A stretch of 64,000 nucleotides of DNA, taken from JAIRVZ01 sp031553415. Lineage in GTDB: Bacteria; Bacteroidota; Bacteroidia; Bacteroidales; Azobacteroidaceae. The position numbers were made by a program, and so were the translations under genes. This document shows, piece after piece, positions 44,935 to 54,368 of this stretch. The DNA lies in NCBI GenBank assembly GCA_031553415.1, contig JAVBLO010000007.1, positions 124,001-188,000 of the forward strand, in the 5' to 3' direction. The number at the start of each line of letters is the position of its first letter. The first letter of the stretch is position 1. The notes beneath the pieces were generated by a model that searched no databases, was not told the origin of the DNA, and worked only from the letters and a program-made list of their open reading frames with translations.

Positions 44935-45944
44935 AAGGAGCGATCATTGGCCTCGGCAAAATGGGTATTTCCCATGCCTCCATAGTAAGCGCCCATCCGA
45001 AAGTGGAAATGGTAGCAGTGTGTGACACTTCATCATTGGTTTTGGACGCCTTCAAAAAATATACTAAAGTAAAAACATATACAGACTATAACAAGCTGCT
45101 AAAGGAAGAAACTTTAGATTTTATTGTTGTAGCGCTTCCTACTAAATACCACTATCCTGTTGCAAAAGTTGCCTTGGAAAAAGGTATCCATGTGTTTTGC
45201 GAAAAACCTTTTGTCCTTAAACCGGAAGAGGGAGAAGATTTAGTTCGTATTGCCAATGAAAAAGGTTTAGTGAACCAAGTTGGTTACCATAATCATTTTA
45301 TAGGTACATTCAGGGAACTGAAAAAACTTTTGCAGCAAAATATTTTAGGTAAGTTATTCCATTTTTCAGGAGAGGCTTATGGGCCAGTGGTAGTGAAACC
45401 CAAAGGAGGTACATGGCGTTCCAAGTCGGAAGAAGGTGGTGGGTGTTTATATGATTATGCTTCTCATGTTTTGAATTTAATCCAGGAAATAATCGGACGA
45501 CCAACCTCTGTTAAGGGAACATTATTGAAGAAATTTTATTCTGCAGATGTGGAAGATGCTGTTTATAGCTTACTTGAACTCCAAAATGGATTAACCGGCA
45601 CGTTGCTGGTAAATTGGAGTGATGAAACTTACCGGAAAATGTCAACCTCTTTAATTTTACAAGGGGAAAAAGGAAAAATTATATGTGATGCAACTGAACT
45701 CAAAGTTTATTTGAAAGAAGCAAATCCGATTTTGGGTTATGATAAAGGATGGACAATAAAATATATAACCGATTTTGCAATTCCTGTTGATTTTTATCTT
45801 CGGGGAGAAGAATATAGTGCTCAGATAGATTATTTTGTCGATTGTATAGGAAAAAAAGGCCATTCTGAGACCAATACTTTTGAGCAAGGTCTTTATACAG
45901 ACAAAGTGGTAAATATGATTATTCAAAACTTTAATGGTAAATGA
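44928..45944 (+). CDS. Gfo/Idh/MocA-family oxidoreductase
   Basis: 338 residues. The Rossmann start is KGAIIGLGKMGISHASIVSA, followed by the family motif HVFCEKPFV (EKP) and YHNHFIGTFRELK. The C-terminal alpha/beta domain has GGGCLYDYASHVLNLI. Such enzymes oxidise or reduce sugar derivatives with NAD(P). In a polysaccharide cluster the likely substrate is a nucleotide sugar. Base composition is less AT-rich than the genes to its left, so it may mark the right edge of the transferred cassette. It overlaps the next start by 11 nt if the ATG at 45934 is used. Confidence 0.9.
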   Translation: MLKGAIIGLGKMGISHASIVSAHPKVEMVAVCDTSSLVLDAFKKYTKVKTYTDYNKLLKEETLDFIVVALPTKYHYPVAKVALEKGIHVFCEKPFVLKPEEGEDLVRIANEKGLVNQVGYHNHFIGTFRELKKLLQQNILGKLFHFSGEAYGPVVVKPKGGTWRSKSEEGGGCLYDYASHVLNLIQEIIGRPTSVKGTLLKKFYSADVEDAVYSLLELQNGLTGTLLVNWSDETYRKMSTSLILQGEKGKIICDATELKVYLKEANPILGYDKGWTIKYITDFAIPVDFYLRGEEYSAQIDYFVDCIGKKGHSETNTFEQGLYTDKVVNMIIQNFNGK

Positions 45945-45945
45945 T

Positions 45946-46809
45946 ATGAAATTAGATAAAGTCCTTTTCGGAGATAACCAGTTTTTTGCTGTTAATCATT
46001 TGTCTGATGAAAAATCACGGCAACAAGCAATTCGGTTCAAAGATGATACTTCGATTATCAAAGTTTTGGATAGTGCTATTGAATTAGGTATCAATTCTTT
46101 TATGTGTACTACACATGATCGTATTGCTAATATATGTGAACATATTCGTCAAAATCCTGGAAAATATAAACATTTCAAAATTCTTCCGGGAATGCCTTAT
46201 GCACATAAATATGCTAATGCGATGACTGAATTAGGTGTCATTGGAACTATTCAACAGTATGTTCCTGGAAATATATTTGGTACCTTTGCCAAGGGTGGAC
46301 TGGCATTTTTAAGTAAAGATTTTGGAAAATTAATGGAAATTCTTGTTGATGCAGAAATGAAAATGTTCAAAGGAATTAACACTCCTGTTGTTTTTATTCA
46401 AAATGTTATAACAGACATGATCCTCGGATTGAAGATGTATGATGTTTTTGCTGAATATGATGCCTATATCAGAAAAAAATATGATTCAGAACCGGGTTAT
46501 ATAACCATGAATATGCCAATGATGTTGGATGCATTGAATAGTGTAGGAGTCAAAAATCCTATAATTTGTTCTTCTATTAATAAAATTGGCTTCAGAATGT
46601 CGGGAGGAAAAGCTATTTATGAAAAATATCTGGAAGAAAAAGAATTCCGCCCGATTGCTATGCAGGTTTTGGCAGCAGGAGCATTAAGGCCAAAAGATGC
46701 TATTGAATATTTAGGTCAATTCCCAAAAATAGAATCTGTTCTTTTTGGAGCATCTTCTAAAGGACATATACAAGAAACACAAGAACTGATAGAGAAATAT
46801 TTGAAATGA
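45946..46809 (+). CDS. Unrecognised TIM-barrel-like protein, aldo/keto-reductase-like end
   Basis: 287 residues from ATG 45946, 1 nt after the upstream stop; ATG 45934 overlapping that stop is an alternative. No signal peptide. The order resembles an aldo/keto reductase-like barrel: VLFGDNQFF at the start, SAIELGINSFMCTTHDR, LPGMPYAH, and a final SVLFGASSKGHIQETQELI like the C-terminal NADPH-binding loop of that superfamily. Classical catalytic residues cannot be placed with confidence. It is coupled to the Gfo/Idh/MocA gene, suggesting a two-step change of a sugar nucleotide (inference). I do not recognise a named family. Confidence 0.65.
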   Translation: MKLDKVLFGDNQFFAVNHLSDEKSRQQAIRFKDDTSIIKVLDSAIELGINSFMCTTHDRIANICEHIRQNPGKYKHFKILPGMPYAHKYANAMTELGVIGTIQQYVPGNIFGTFAKGGLAFLSKDFGKLMEILVDAEMKMFKGINTPVVFIQNVITDMILGLKMYDVFAEYDAYIRKKYDSEPGYITMNMPMMLDALNSVGVKNPIICSSINKIGFRMSGGKAIYEKYLEEKEFRPIAMQVLAAGALRPKDAIEYLGQFPKIESVLFGASSKGHIQETQELIEKYLK

Positions 46810-46879
46810 CAAAAATGCAATAATTAGCTCTGTATTCCGTTAAATAAAAGTATTTTGTATAAATAAACAGAGAATAAAC

Positions 46880-47680
46880 ATGAACTTCAAATCCATCATT
46901 ACCCTCACAATCATCTTAGGCCTTCTTTCCAGTTGTAATTCTTACAAAAAAATGGGATATTTAAAAGATGTCGAAACATTATCCCATGATCAATTGGCAG
47001 AAGCAAGTAAACTATACACACCCAAGGTGATGCCGGCCGATCTTTTAACAATCAATGTTAATGCAACAAATCCGTCTGCAGCATTACCTTTCAACCTTCC
47101 GCTAACTCCTGTGCCTGGAAATGGAATCGGAGGAATTTATCAAACTGTTGGTGCACAAGCTTATTTGGTTGACAACGAGGGAGACATAAATTTTCCAGTA
47201 TTAGGTAAACTTCATATAGCCGGTTATACAAGAACCGAATTGGAGAAAATGCTGAAAGGAAAGATATATCCTCAATATATTACAGAGGAACCTATTGTTA
47301 CAGTTCGCTTTGTAAATTATAAAGTAAGTGTTTTAGGTGAAGTGAATCGCCCTGGACAATATCAATTTTCATCGGAGAAGGTCAATTTGTTGGATGCTTT
47401 GGCTATGGCCGGTGATTTGACCATTTTTGGTAAACGGAATAATGTACTTTTGAAAAGACAAAATGCAGATGGGAGCAATGAATTTGTTAGAATAGATTTG
47501 CAGGATAAAGATTTGGCCCTTTCTCCATATTTTTATATGCAACAAAATGATGTTATCTATATAGAACCCAATAAAGCCAGAGGGAATAGTTCAAGTATCG
47601 GTTCAACAGAAAATATGACTATATCAATTGTTGGTACATTGATTTCTGTTGCAACACTTCTTATTACTGTGTTCAAATAG
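46880..47680 (+). CDS. wza: Wza-type polysaccharide export lipoprotein
   Basis: 266 residues. Lipoprotein signal ending LLSSC (Cys19). A poly_export domain (VMPADLLTINVNATNPSAA, then YLVDNEGDINFPVLGKLHI) is followed by an SLBB domain (VSVLGEVNRPGQYQF, LDALAMAGDL) and a C-terminal membrane segment (ISIVGTLISVATLLITVF), typical of Bacteroidota Wza proteins. It forms the outer-membrane export channel with Wzc. The second wzc copy starts 17 nt downstream. Confidence 0.94.
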   Translation: MNFKSIITLTIILGLLSSCNSYKKMGYLKDVETLSHDQLAEASKLYTPKVMPADLLTINVNATNPSAALPFNLPLTPVPGNGIGGIYQTVGAQAYLVDNEGDINFPVLGKLHIAGYTRTELEKMLKGKIYPQYITEEPIVTVRFVNYKVSVLGEVNRPGQYQFSSEKVNLLDALAMAGDLTIFGKRNNVLLKRQNADGSNEFVRIDLQDKDLALSPYFYMQQNDVIYIEPNKARGNSSSIGSTENMTISIVGTLISVATLLITVFK

Positions 47681-47696
47681 TGAAAAACTTCCTGTT

Positions 47697-50051
47697 ATGA
47701 TAAAAAATAAAAGTACCGCAAACAAAAATAGTAAAAGTGATTTCGTTAACCTTGCGGAACTTGTAAACCTGTTTCTTAAAAACTGGAAAGTATTTATGAT
47801 TTCTATCTTTTGTTTTTTGGGAGTGGGTGTTCTTTACTTGTTAATCAAAAATCCGGTTTATTCTGTTGATGCACTGATTCTCTTGCGTGAAGATGACAAA
47901 AAAACTTCATCCTTAGGTTCTTCTCCTATTGCGATGTTGTCGGGTGCCAGCGATTTGGGTTCACTTATGGGAAGTAAAAATGTTGATAATGAGGTTACTG
48001 TCCTGAATACGCGCAAAATAATGAAAAGAAGTATTCTTGACCTTAACCTTCATGTCGTTTGTAAAGCAAGAGAAGGATTGAAGAATGTTAATTTATATCC
48101 TGATTGCCCTTTTAATATTACTGTAGACCCACTGAGAGTTGATACTATGAAATATAATATCGAATTTTCAATCAAACCTTTGGAGAATAATCAATATAAA
48201 ATTTCAGGTAAATATAATGGTGGAAAATTTGAAAGTATAGTATCTCAATTTCCTTCTATAGTCAAGACACCTTCCATTGATGTATCTATTGATAGAAATA
48301 TTAATTGGGGAGTAGTACCCGGAGAAAAAGAAAAGAAGATTGATGTGGTGATTATCAATCCGAATGTTTTGACAGCTTTACTGAATAAAGAAATGTCGGT
48401 AGGTGCTACCAGTAAAAAAACTTCCGTTATCAGGCTTGCTGTGCAGACCGATAATGTAAAATTATCACAAGATTTGATTAACCGGATGATTGAAATCTTT
48501 AATGAATATGCCATTGAAGATAAAAATTTAATTGCCGAAAGAACTTATGAATTTGTAGAAGACCGGTTAGGCAAAATAACTACAGAACTTTCGTCAGTTG
48601 AAAGACAAGCTGAAAAGTATAAGCAGGATAATAATCTTACTGATATATCTTCCGAGGCCAAGTTGTTTTTGGAACAGATGGGTGAATATGAGAGGAATCG
48701 TATTGAAACGCAAATACAACTCAATATGGTTCAATATATTGGTGAGTATGTGAAAAATCCGGAAAATAAAGAGAAATTGATTCCAAGTATAGGTATCGAA
48801 GATAAAGGATTGTTGGCGACAATTGCTAAATATAATGAAACTCTTATTGAAAGGAATAACCTGGAAAGGTCATCATCCAGTTCGAACCCTGCATTGGTTT
48901 TAATTAACAGCCAGTTAGTTTCAATGCGTGAAAATATTTTTGCTAATATTGGAAATATTTCACGAAGCCTGGAAATTATGTTGCGTGATATTAAAAATCA
49001 GGATATTACAACTAACAGCCGTATCAGGGCGGTGCCACGGCAGGAACGTGAGTTTTTGGAAATCAAACGTCAACAGGAAGTAAAGCAAACCATTTATTCT
49101 TTCTTATTACAGAAACGGGAAGAAACAGAATTGAATCTGGCAGCAACGGCTCCTAAAGCTAAAATTATAGATGAGCCGATGCCTGGAATAAAAACTGTTG
49201 CGCCTAAAAAACTGACGACATTGGCGATTATGTTGTTTTTAGGGTTTGTCTTGCCATTTATATGGTTTTATATAAAGAAATTCCTGAACACAAAAATAGA
49301 GACTAAAGAAGAAATAGAGAGTTTTACCAATGTGGAGGTTGTAGGTGAAATATGCCAGGTTAATAATAATGAGCGAATTGTAGTAAAGCCTCATGAAACA
49401 AATTCTGCAGTTGAGTTATTCCGGCTTTTAAGGGCTAACCTGATGTTTACTTTTGAAGATGCTTCCCAGAAAGTTATTTTATTAACATCTTCCGTTCCAA
49501 GTGAAGGAAAAACTTTTATCAGCATCAATTTGGCGCTTAGTTTTGCCTTGACGGAAAAGAAAGTATTATTGGTAGGCTTGGATATCAGGAATCCTAAATT
49601 GGGAGATTATATACACTTGCCGAAATTAAAGGGAGTTACAAATTATTTGACAGATATAGAATTAACCCCTGAAGAATTGATACAACCTTCTACTATTCAT
49701 CCTTGTTTGGATATTGTGCAAGCTGGTCCGATTCCTCCGAACCCTAACGAATTATTGCTGAGAAAACGTTTGGACGAATTGTTCGCTTCTTTCCGGCAAC
49801 AATATGATTATATCATAGTTGATACAGCTCCAATTGGAATAGTTTCGGATACTCTTCTCTTAAACAGGCTTGTTGATGTTTGCTTATATGTTTTCAGAAT
49901 TGGATATGCAGATAAAAGTTCTATTTCGTTACTCAATTCAATCAGCGAAAGTAAGAAGTTGAAAAACCTTTATGTGGTTGTAAATGGAGTTGATCTGAAG
50001 CAACAAAAATCAGTATATGGCAAATATGGTTATAAAAACAGTAATCCCTGA
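47697..50051 (+). CDS. wzc: Wzc-type polysaccharide co-polymerase/tyrosine autokinase, copy 2
   Basis: 785 codons including the stop, from ATG 47697. A TTG at 47649 lies inside wza and is rejected. The order is the same as copy 1 at 34958: Wzz domain, coiled-coil region (DRLGKITTELSSVERQAEKY), second helix, and BY-kinase with SEGKT (602-606), LVGLDIRNPKL and YDYIIVDTAPIG. The two copies share long near-identical stretches (such as KYKQDNNLTDISSEAKLFLE). The tail differs: SVYGKYGYKNSNP has fewer, more widely spaced Tyr residues. Being next to wza, this is probably the main export kinase. Confidence 0.93.
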   Translation: MIKNKSTANKNSKSDFVNLAELVNLFLKNWKVFMISIFCFLGVGVLYLLIKNPVYSVDALILLREDDKKTSSLGSSPIAMLSGASDLGSLMGSKNVDNEVTVLNTRKIMKRSILDLNLHVVCKAREGLKNVNLYPDCPFNITVDPLRVDTMKYNIEFSIKPLENNQYKISGKYNGGKFESIVSQFPSIVKTPSIDVSIDRNINWGVVPGEKEKKIDVVIINPNVLTALLNKEMSVGATSKKTSVIRLAVQTDNVKLSQDLINRMIEIFNEYAIEDKNLIAERTYEFVEDRLGKITTELSSVERQAEKYKQDNNLTDISSEAKLFLEQMGEYERNRIETQIQLNMVQYIGEYVKNPENKEKLIPSIGIEDKGLLATIAKYNETLIERNNLERSSSSSNPALVLINSQLVSMRENIFANIGNISRSLEIMLRDIKNQDITTNSRIRAVPRQEREFLEIKRQQEVKQTIYSFLLQKREETELNLAATAPKAKIIDEPMPGIKTVAPKKLTTLAIMLFLGFVLPFIWFYIKKFLNTKIETKEEIESFTNVEVVGEICQVNNNERIVVKPHETNSAVELFRLLRANLMFTFEDASQKVILLTSSVPSEGKTFISINLALSFALTEKKVLLVGLDIRNPKLGDYIHLPKLKGVTNYLTDIELTPEELIQPSTIHPCLDIVQAGPIPPNPNELLLRKRLDELFASFRQQYDYIIVDTAPIGIVSDTLLLNRLVDVCLYVFRIGYADKSSISLLNSISESKKLKNLYVVVNGVDLKQQKSVYGKYGYKNSNP

Positions 50052-50054
50052 AAT

Positions 50055-50690
50055 TTATTTGGAACCAAAATATTTACAATAGGAAGCCAGACCACACTTT
50101 TCGCAATGGGGCTTGCGTGCTGTGCATACATAACGACCATGCAAAATCAGCCAATGATGTGCTTTTGATAATAAATGAGAAGGAATATTTTTGACTAATT
50201 CTTTTTCTGTTTCCAATGGTGTTTTGGAATTGTTGGTTAATCCGATACGATTGGAAACCCTGAAAACATGCGTATCTACAGGCATTGCAGGAACTCCGAA
50301 AGCAACAGAAACAACCACATTGGCTGTCTTCTTTCCAACTCCCGGAAGCTTCATCAAATCAATTACATTTGAAGGTACTTTACTGCTAAAATCATTGACC
50401 AGCATTTTTGCCATACCGACTAAATGTGCCGCTTTATTATTCGGATAAGAAACGCTTTTGACATATTCATAAACAGCATCTTTGTTGGATGCTGCCATGA
50501 CTTCAGGCGTGGGAAATGCTTCAAAAAGGGCTGGGGTTACTATATTCACCCTTTTATCTGTACATTGAGCAGAGAGTATTACAGCAATCAATAATTGAAA
50601 CGGAGTCATGTAATCTAACTCAGTTTCAGCAATTGGCATGTTTTTTTCAAACCAATCAATTACACCTTGATAACGCTCTTTTTTTGTCAT
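50055..50690 (-). CDS. nth: Endonuclease III
   Basis: 211 residues, the size of E. coli Nth. It has helix-hairpin-helix LPGVGKKTA with catalytic K120, PVDTHVFRVSNR with D139, and the [4Fe-4S] loop C189-x6-C196-x2-C199-x5-C205. It removes oxidised pyrimidines and nicks the abasic site in base excision repair. It is downstream of pheS on the same strand. Its ATG directly abuts a GAAATGG-type heptad array. Confidence 0.96.
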   Translation of the reverse strand: MTKKERYQGVIDWFEKNMPIAETELDYMTPFQLLIAVILSAQCTDKRVNIVTPALFEAFPTPEVMAASNKDAVYEYVKSVSYPNNKAAHLVGMAKMLVNDFSSKVPSNVIDLMKLPGVGKKTANVVVSVAFGVPAMPVDTHVFRVSNRIGLTNNSKTPLETEKELVKNIPSHLLSKAHHWLILHGRYVCTARKPHCEKCGLASYCKYFGSK

Positions 50691-50763
50691 GAAATGGGAA
50701 TAGGAAAATGAGAATAGAGAAATGGGAAATAAAACTCACAATTCCCATTTCCCTACTCACAAA
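50691..50763. repeat. GAAATGG heptad array (pheS/nth gap)
   Basis: Plus-strand units in 7-bp steps are GAAATGG, GAATAGG, AAAATGA, GAATAGA, GAAATGG, GAAATAA. A partial reverse copy (CAATTCCCATTTCCC) follows. The array fills the whole gap and touches the nth start codon. Confidence 0.75.
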
Positions 50764-51783
50764 TTAATATGCTGCTTCAAATTCTTTTAAGAACCTCACA
50801 TCGTTTTCAGAGAACATGCGCAGGTCTTTTACCTGATATTTCAGATTGGTGATGCGTTCAATTCCCATACCGAGCGCATATCCCGAATAAATTTTGCTGT
50901 CAATTCCACAGTTTTCCAATACATTGGGGTCAACCATACCGCAACCAAGAATTTCAACCCAGCCGGTATGTTTGCAGAACGGACAGCCTTTTCCACCGCA
51001 GAGGTTGCAACTGATATCCATTTCGGCACTGGGTTCTGTAAATGGAAAGTATGACGGGCGCAACCGGATTTTTGTTTCCGGTCCGAATAATTCCTTGGCA
51101 ACAAACATCAATGTCTGGCGTAGATCTGCAAATGAAACGTTTTTGTCGACATACAATGCTTCAATCTGATGGAAGAAACAATGTGCACGGTAAGAAATGG
51201 CTTCATTGCGGTATACACGTCCCGGACAAATAATGCGGATAGGTGGTTGTGTTTTTTCCATCACGCGGGTTTGCACAGAAGATGTATGCGTACGAAGCAA
51301 AACATCTGCACCATGTTGTGTAAAGAATGTATCCTGCATGTCGCGTGCCGGATGGTCTTCTGCGAAGTTCAATGAAGTAAATACATGCCAGTCGTCTTCG
51401 ACTTCAGGTCCTTCAGCAATGCTGAATCCCAGGCGACCGAAAATATCACAAAGTTCTTTCTTAACGATTGATAGCGGATGACGGGTTCCAACGTGATATG
51501 GATAAGATGTACGGGTTAAATCTATGGAATTATCTCCTCCGACAGCATTTTCAAAACTATCTTTCAGTTCGTTTATTTTATCCTGAACCTTATTTTTCAG
51601 GTCATTCAGCTTCATCCCGATTTCTTTTTTCTCTTCTGCAGCTACATTGCGGAAATCGTTCATTAAAGAAGATATTTCTCCTTTTTTGCTTAGATACTTA
51701 ATACGTAAAACTTCTAATTCGTCTTTAGTTTGTGCTTTCAGAGAATCAATCTCTGCCGACAATTCATTGATTTTCTTAATCAT
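50764..51783 (-). CDS. pheS: Phenylalanine-tRNA ligase alpha subunit
   Basis: 339 residues from the ATG at 51783, chosen over 51801 because an AGAGGA ribosome-binding sequence lies 4 nt before it and the family starts MIxKINEL. N-terminal coiled coil, then class II motifs: HPLSIVKKEL, motif 2 RVYRNEAISYRAHCFFHQIE, and motif 3 GYALGMGIERI. A small Cys cluster (CNLCGGKGCPFCKHTGW) is typical for many bacterial PheS. It charges tRNA-Phe together with PheT, which is not in the window. Confidence 0.95.
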   Translation of the reverse strand: MIKKINELSAEIDSLKAQTKDELEVLRIKYLSKKGEISSLMNDFRNVAAEEKKEIGMKLNDLKNKVQDKINELKDSFENAVGGDNSIDLTRTSYPYHVGTRHPLSIVKKELCDIFGRLGFSIAEGPEVEDDWHVFTSLNFAEDHPARDMQDTFFTQHGADVLLRTHTSSVQTRVMEKTQPPIRIICPGRVYRNEAISYRAHCFFHQIEALYVDKNVSFADLRQTLMFVAKELFGPETKIRLRPSYFPFTEPSAEMDISCNLCGGKGCPFCKHTGWVEILGCGMVDPNVLENCGIDSKIYSGYALGMGIERITNLKYQVKDLRMFSENDVRFLKEFEAAY

Positions 51784-51825
51784 AATATCCTCTTGCTTCA
51801 TTGAAGCTGCAAAGTTAGAAAAAAA

Positions 51826-51890
51826 ATGTGAAATGGGGAAATGTGAATAAGTGAGATGTTAATAATTCTATTTCCTGCTCCCTATTCACA
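51826..51890. repeat. GTGAAATGGGG-type array (TolC-family gene/pheS gap)
   Basis: GTGAAATGGGGAAATGTGAA and GTGAG on the plus strand face an imperfect reversed copy (CTATTTCCTGCTCCCTATTCA). The stop TGA of the TolC-family gene (51886-51888, minus strand) is part of a GTGAATAGGG unit. Confidence 0.65.
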
Positions 51891-53229
51891 GTTTGATTGG
51901 TAATCCGTTATAAAAATCCAGGATTTTGCTTCTGAAAATGAAATCGTATTTGGCCTGGATTTGTTCGGATAGACTTTGAATAAGTTTGGTTCTTGATTCA
52001 TTAAATTCAAAAACGGATGATTTGCCGAGTTGGTATCTTTCTTCCGCATATTTGAAAGATTCCTGTGATGCTTCAACTGCTTTAGTGGATGAATTGTATT
52101 TTGTCTGGGCAGCAGTAGCATTCAAATAAGCAGTCTGAATTTCTTTGAATAAAGTCTTTTTTACATTTTCCAGAGCAAGCTGTTGATTCTCTACATTTAT
52201 TTTGGCTGCTTTCACCTGATTTCTTACAGAAAACCGGTTGAATATCGGAATATTTAAATTCAGGCTGATAGATTCTCCACTATTGTTTTTGAATTGAGTG
52301 GAGAACGAGTCATTTTGTCCTTCGTTCGAATAATTGTAATAATATCCGTTGTTGTAACCAAAGCCTAAACTAAGTGTCGGCATATAACCCGATTGGGCAA
52401 TTTTCAGGCTCTTTTTTGCACTTTCAGTTCGTAGTTCCTGTTCCTTTATTTGTGGTTTGAAGCCAACAGCATTATCGTAAATGTGAGATGGAGGAAGAAT
52501 ACTTTGGATATTATTTTCAAAAACGTTACCAAGCTCGGGAATTGCCACATCAAACGATGTATTGTGCTCAAGTTCCAGATTTTGAGCTAAATCCAGCAAC
52601 GAAAGCTGCAGGCTATTCTGCGCTTCTGTTACACTCACTTCGTCTTTTGCTACCTGTGCTTTGATATCAAACAATTGTGATGCAGGAACTTTGCCCACCT
52701 CGACAAGATATGTTGTTCTTTCAACCTGTGATTTGGAGAGCGATAATTGTTCTTCACTAACTTTCAAAAGCTCTTTGTTAAAAAGAACCTGTAAAAACAA
52801 AGATGCGATATTGAGAGAAAGATCTTCTTTCGCTTTTTCCAGGTTTTGAATGGCAGCATCCAAATCCAGTTTACTTTTTTCTATCTCATTGTTGATTCTG
52901 AATCCGGTAAAAATGGGAGTAGAACTGTTGATTCCCAAACCGGTATTCGATAAAGTTTGATTTTCATAAATGTTTCTTTCGGTAAGCCCACGACCAAAAC
53001 TCCAATTTTGCCCCACACTTGCATTTAAATTGGGCAAGCGGCTCATTTTAGCAGTATTTACATCTATTGCAGCATTTTGCTTGTTTAATTCACGTTGGCG
53101 TATATCAATATTGTGTTCTATCGCATAATTAATACATTCCTCCAATGACCATTTTTTTATATCGCCTTGAGAATAAACTTCAATACTTAATAATAGCATT
53201 ATTATGAATATCCAACTAATTTTTTTCAT
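51886..53229 (-). CDS. TolC-family outer-membrane efflux protein
   Basis: 447 residues. Signal peptide (MKKISWIFIIMLLLSIEVYS). Two OEP-type repeats of long helices with WSLEECINYAIEHNIDIRQ at the start, GLGINSSTPIFTGFRI as the first beta region and SLNLNIPIFNRFSVRNQVKA as the second, as in TolC. It forms the outer-membrane channel of the efflux system encoded just upstream. The start overlaps the end of the HlyD-type gene by 4 nt. Confidence 0.93.
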   Translation of the reverse strand: MKKISWIFIIMLLLSIEVYSQGDIKKWSLEECINYAIEHNIDIRQRELNKQNAAIDVNTAKMSRLPNLNASVGQNWSFGRGLTERNIYENQTLSNTGLGINSSTPIFTGFRINNEIEKSKLDLDAAIQNLEKAKEDLSLNIASLFLQVLFNKELLKVSEEQLSLSKSQVERTTYLVEVGKVPASQLFDIKAQVAKDEVSVTEAQNSLQLSLLDLAQNLELEHNTSFDVAIPELGNVFENNIQSILPPSHIYDNAVGFKPQIKEQELRTESAKKSLKIAQSGYMPTLSLGFGYNNGYYYNYSNEGQNDSFSTQFKNNSGESISLNLNIPIFNRFSVRNQVKAAKINVENQQLALENVKKTLFKEIQTAYLNATAAQTKYNSSTKAVEASQESFKYAEERYQLGKSSVFEFNESRTKLIQSLSEQIQAKYDFIFRSKILDFYNGLPIKL

Positions 53230-54353
53230 ATTTTATTTGTTTCTTCTTTTTTAGCTTTCGGGTCAATGGCATTTCCCCTTATTTTATTATCTAAAGTCAA
53301 TCCTTTTTTTACTTCGATTTTTATTCCATCAGATAATCCGATTTCCACATGTTTTTTGTCAAATATTTGTTCCGGCTTTTCAGCTTTTACAACATAAACA
53401 AAAGCTGAGTCATTGCTGAATTCAACTGAGCTTTCAGGAATTGTAATGACACTGTCGGCTTTTGCAAGAACGATTTCCGCATTAGCACTATATCCTGCGC
53501 GTATATAGACAGAATCCGGAACCTTTACTGCTGCTTTCATTTCAAAAATAACAGCGCCGCTTTCTTCTTTCCCTTTCGGTGAAATATATTCCAAAACCGC
53601 ATCAAATGTTTGCTCTGTAATTGCACCAATAGTGAGTTTGACAGGCATTCCTTCTTTTACTTTCCCTACTTCGGTTTCATCTATATTTCCTCTGAAAATA
53701 AGATCGTTCATATTAGCAACAGAGGCAATGGTTGTTCCGTCATTAAAAGTATTTGCCTGAATAACGGAATTCCCGGCTTTAACAGGTACATCGAGTATCA
53801 TACCTGAAATAGTAGAACGTATTTTTGTATTGCTTAGATTGGCATATCGCTTGGTTACACCATCCCTTACAATATCTAAAGCGTCTTTAGCATTGCTTTT
53901 TTCTTCAACAGCTTTGTTGTAAGCAGCTTTCGCTTGATCATATTCTTCTTTTGAAATAATATTTTTCTCGAAAAGTTGTGTCTGGCGGGCAAATTCTTTT
54001 TCAATTTGTTCTAAATTAATCCCCGCTATCCGTAAGCGGGATTCTGCCGAATTTAGTTGTCCCATTTCCGGAATAACTTTAACTGTGGCGATTACATCTC
54101 CCACTTTGATCATTTGACCGGCTTCTTTCCAAACTTCTGAAACAATTCCGGAAATTTGAGGTTTGATTAATATTTCATCGCGGGGTTCAACTTTTCCTGT
54201 AGCGATAGTTTTGTTTTCAATACTTCCCTTTTCAGGTGAAATAATTTCATAAACAGTAACTTCCGGACGTGATTTGTCCCAAAGAAACTTGAAGGTTATT
54301 AACACAATAATCCCGATAATAGCGAACAAAATAATTTTACCGATTTTTTTCAT
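53226..54353 (-). CDS. MacA/HlyD-type periplasmic adaptor
   Basis: 375 residues. One N-terminal membrane anchor (ILFAIIGIIVLITFKFLW). A lipoyl-like half (VEPRDEILIKPQISGIVSEV), a long alpha-hairpin coiled coil (about 95-165: LEQIEKEFARQTQLFEKNII), and beta-barrel and membrane-proximal domains (GMPVKLTIG) follow in the usual order. It links the ABC permeases to the TolC-type channel. It is coupled to the tolC gene by a 4-nt overlap. Confidence 0.93.
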   Translation of the reverse strand: MKKIGKIILFAIIGIIVLITFKFLWDKSRPEVTVYEIISPEKGSIENKTIATGKVEPRDEILIKPQISGIVSEVWKEAGQMIKVGDVIATVKVIPEMGQLNSAESRLRIAGINLEQIEKEFARQTQLFEKNIISKEEYDQAKAAYNKAVEEKSNAKDALDIVRDGVTKRYANLSNTKIRSTISGMILDVPVKAGNSVIQANTFNDGTTIASVANMNDLIFRGNIDETEVGKVKEGMPVKLTIGAITEQTFDAVLEYISPKGKEESGAVIFEMKAAVKVPDSVYIRAGYSANAEIVLAKADSVITIPESSVEFSNDSAFVYVVKAEKPEQIFDKKHVEIGLSDGIKIEVKKGLTLDNKIRGNAIDPKAKKEETNKI

Positions 54354-54368
54354 GACTTATGTATTTTA

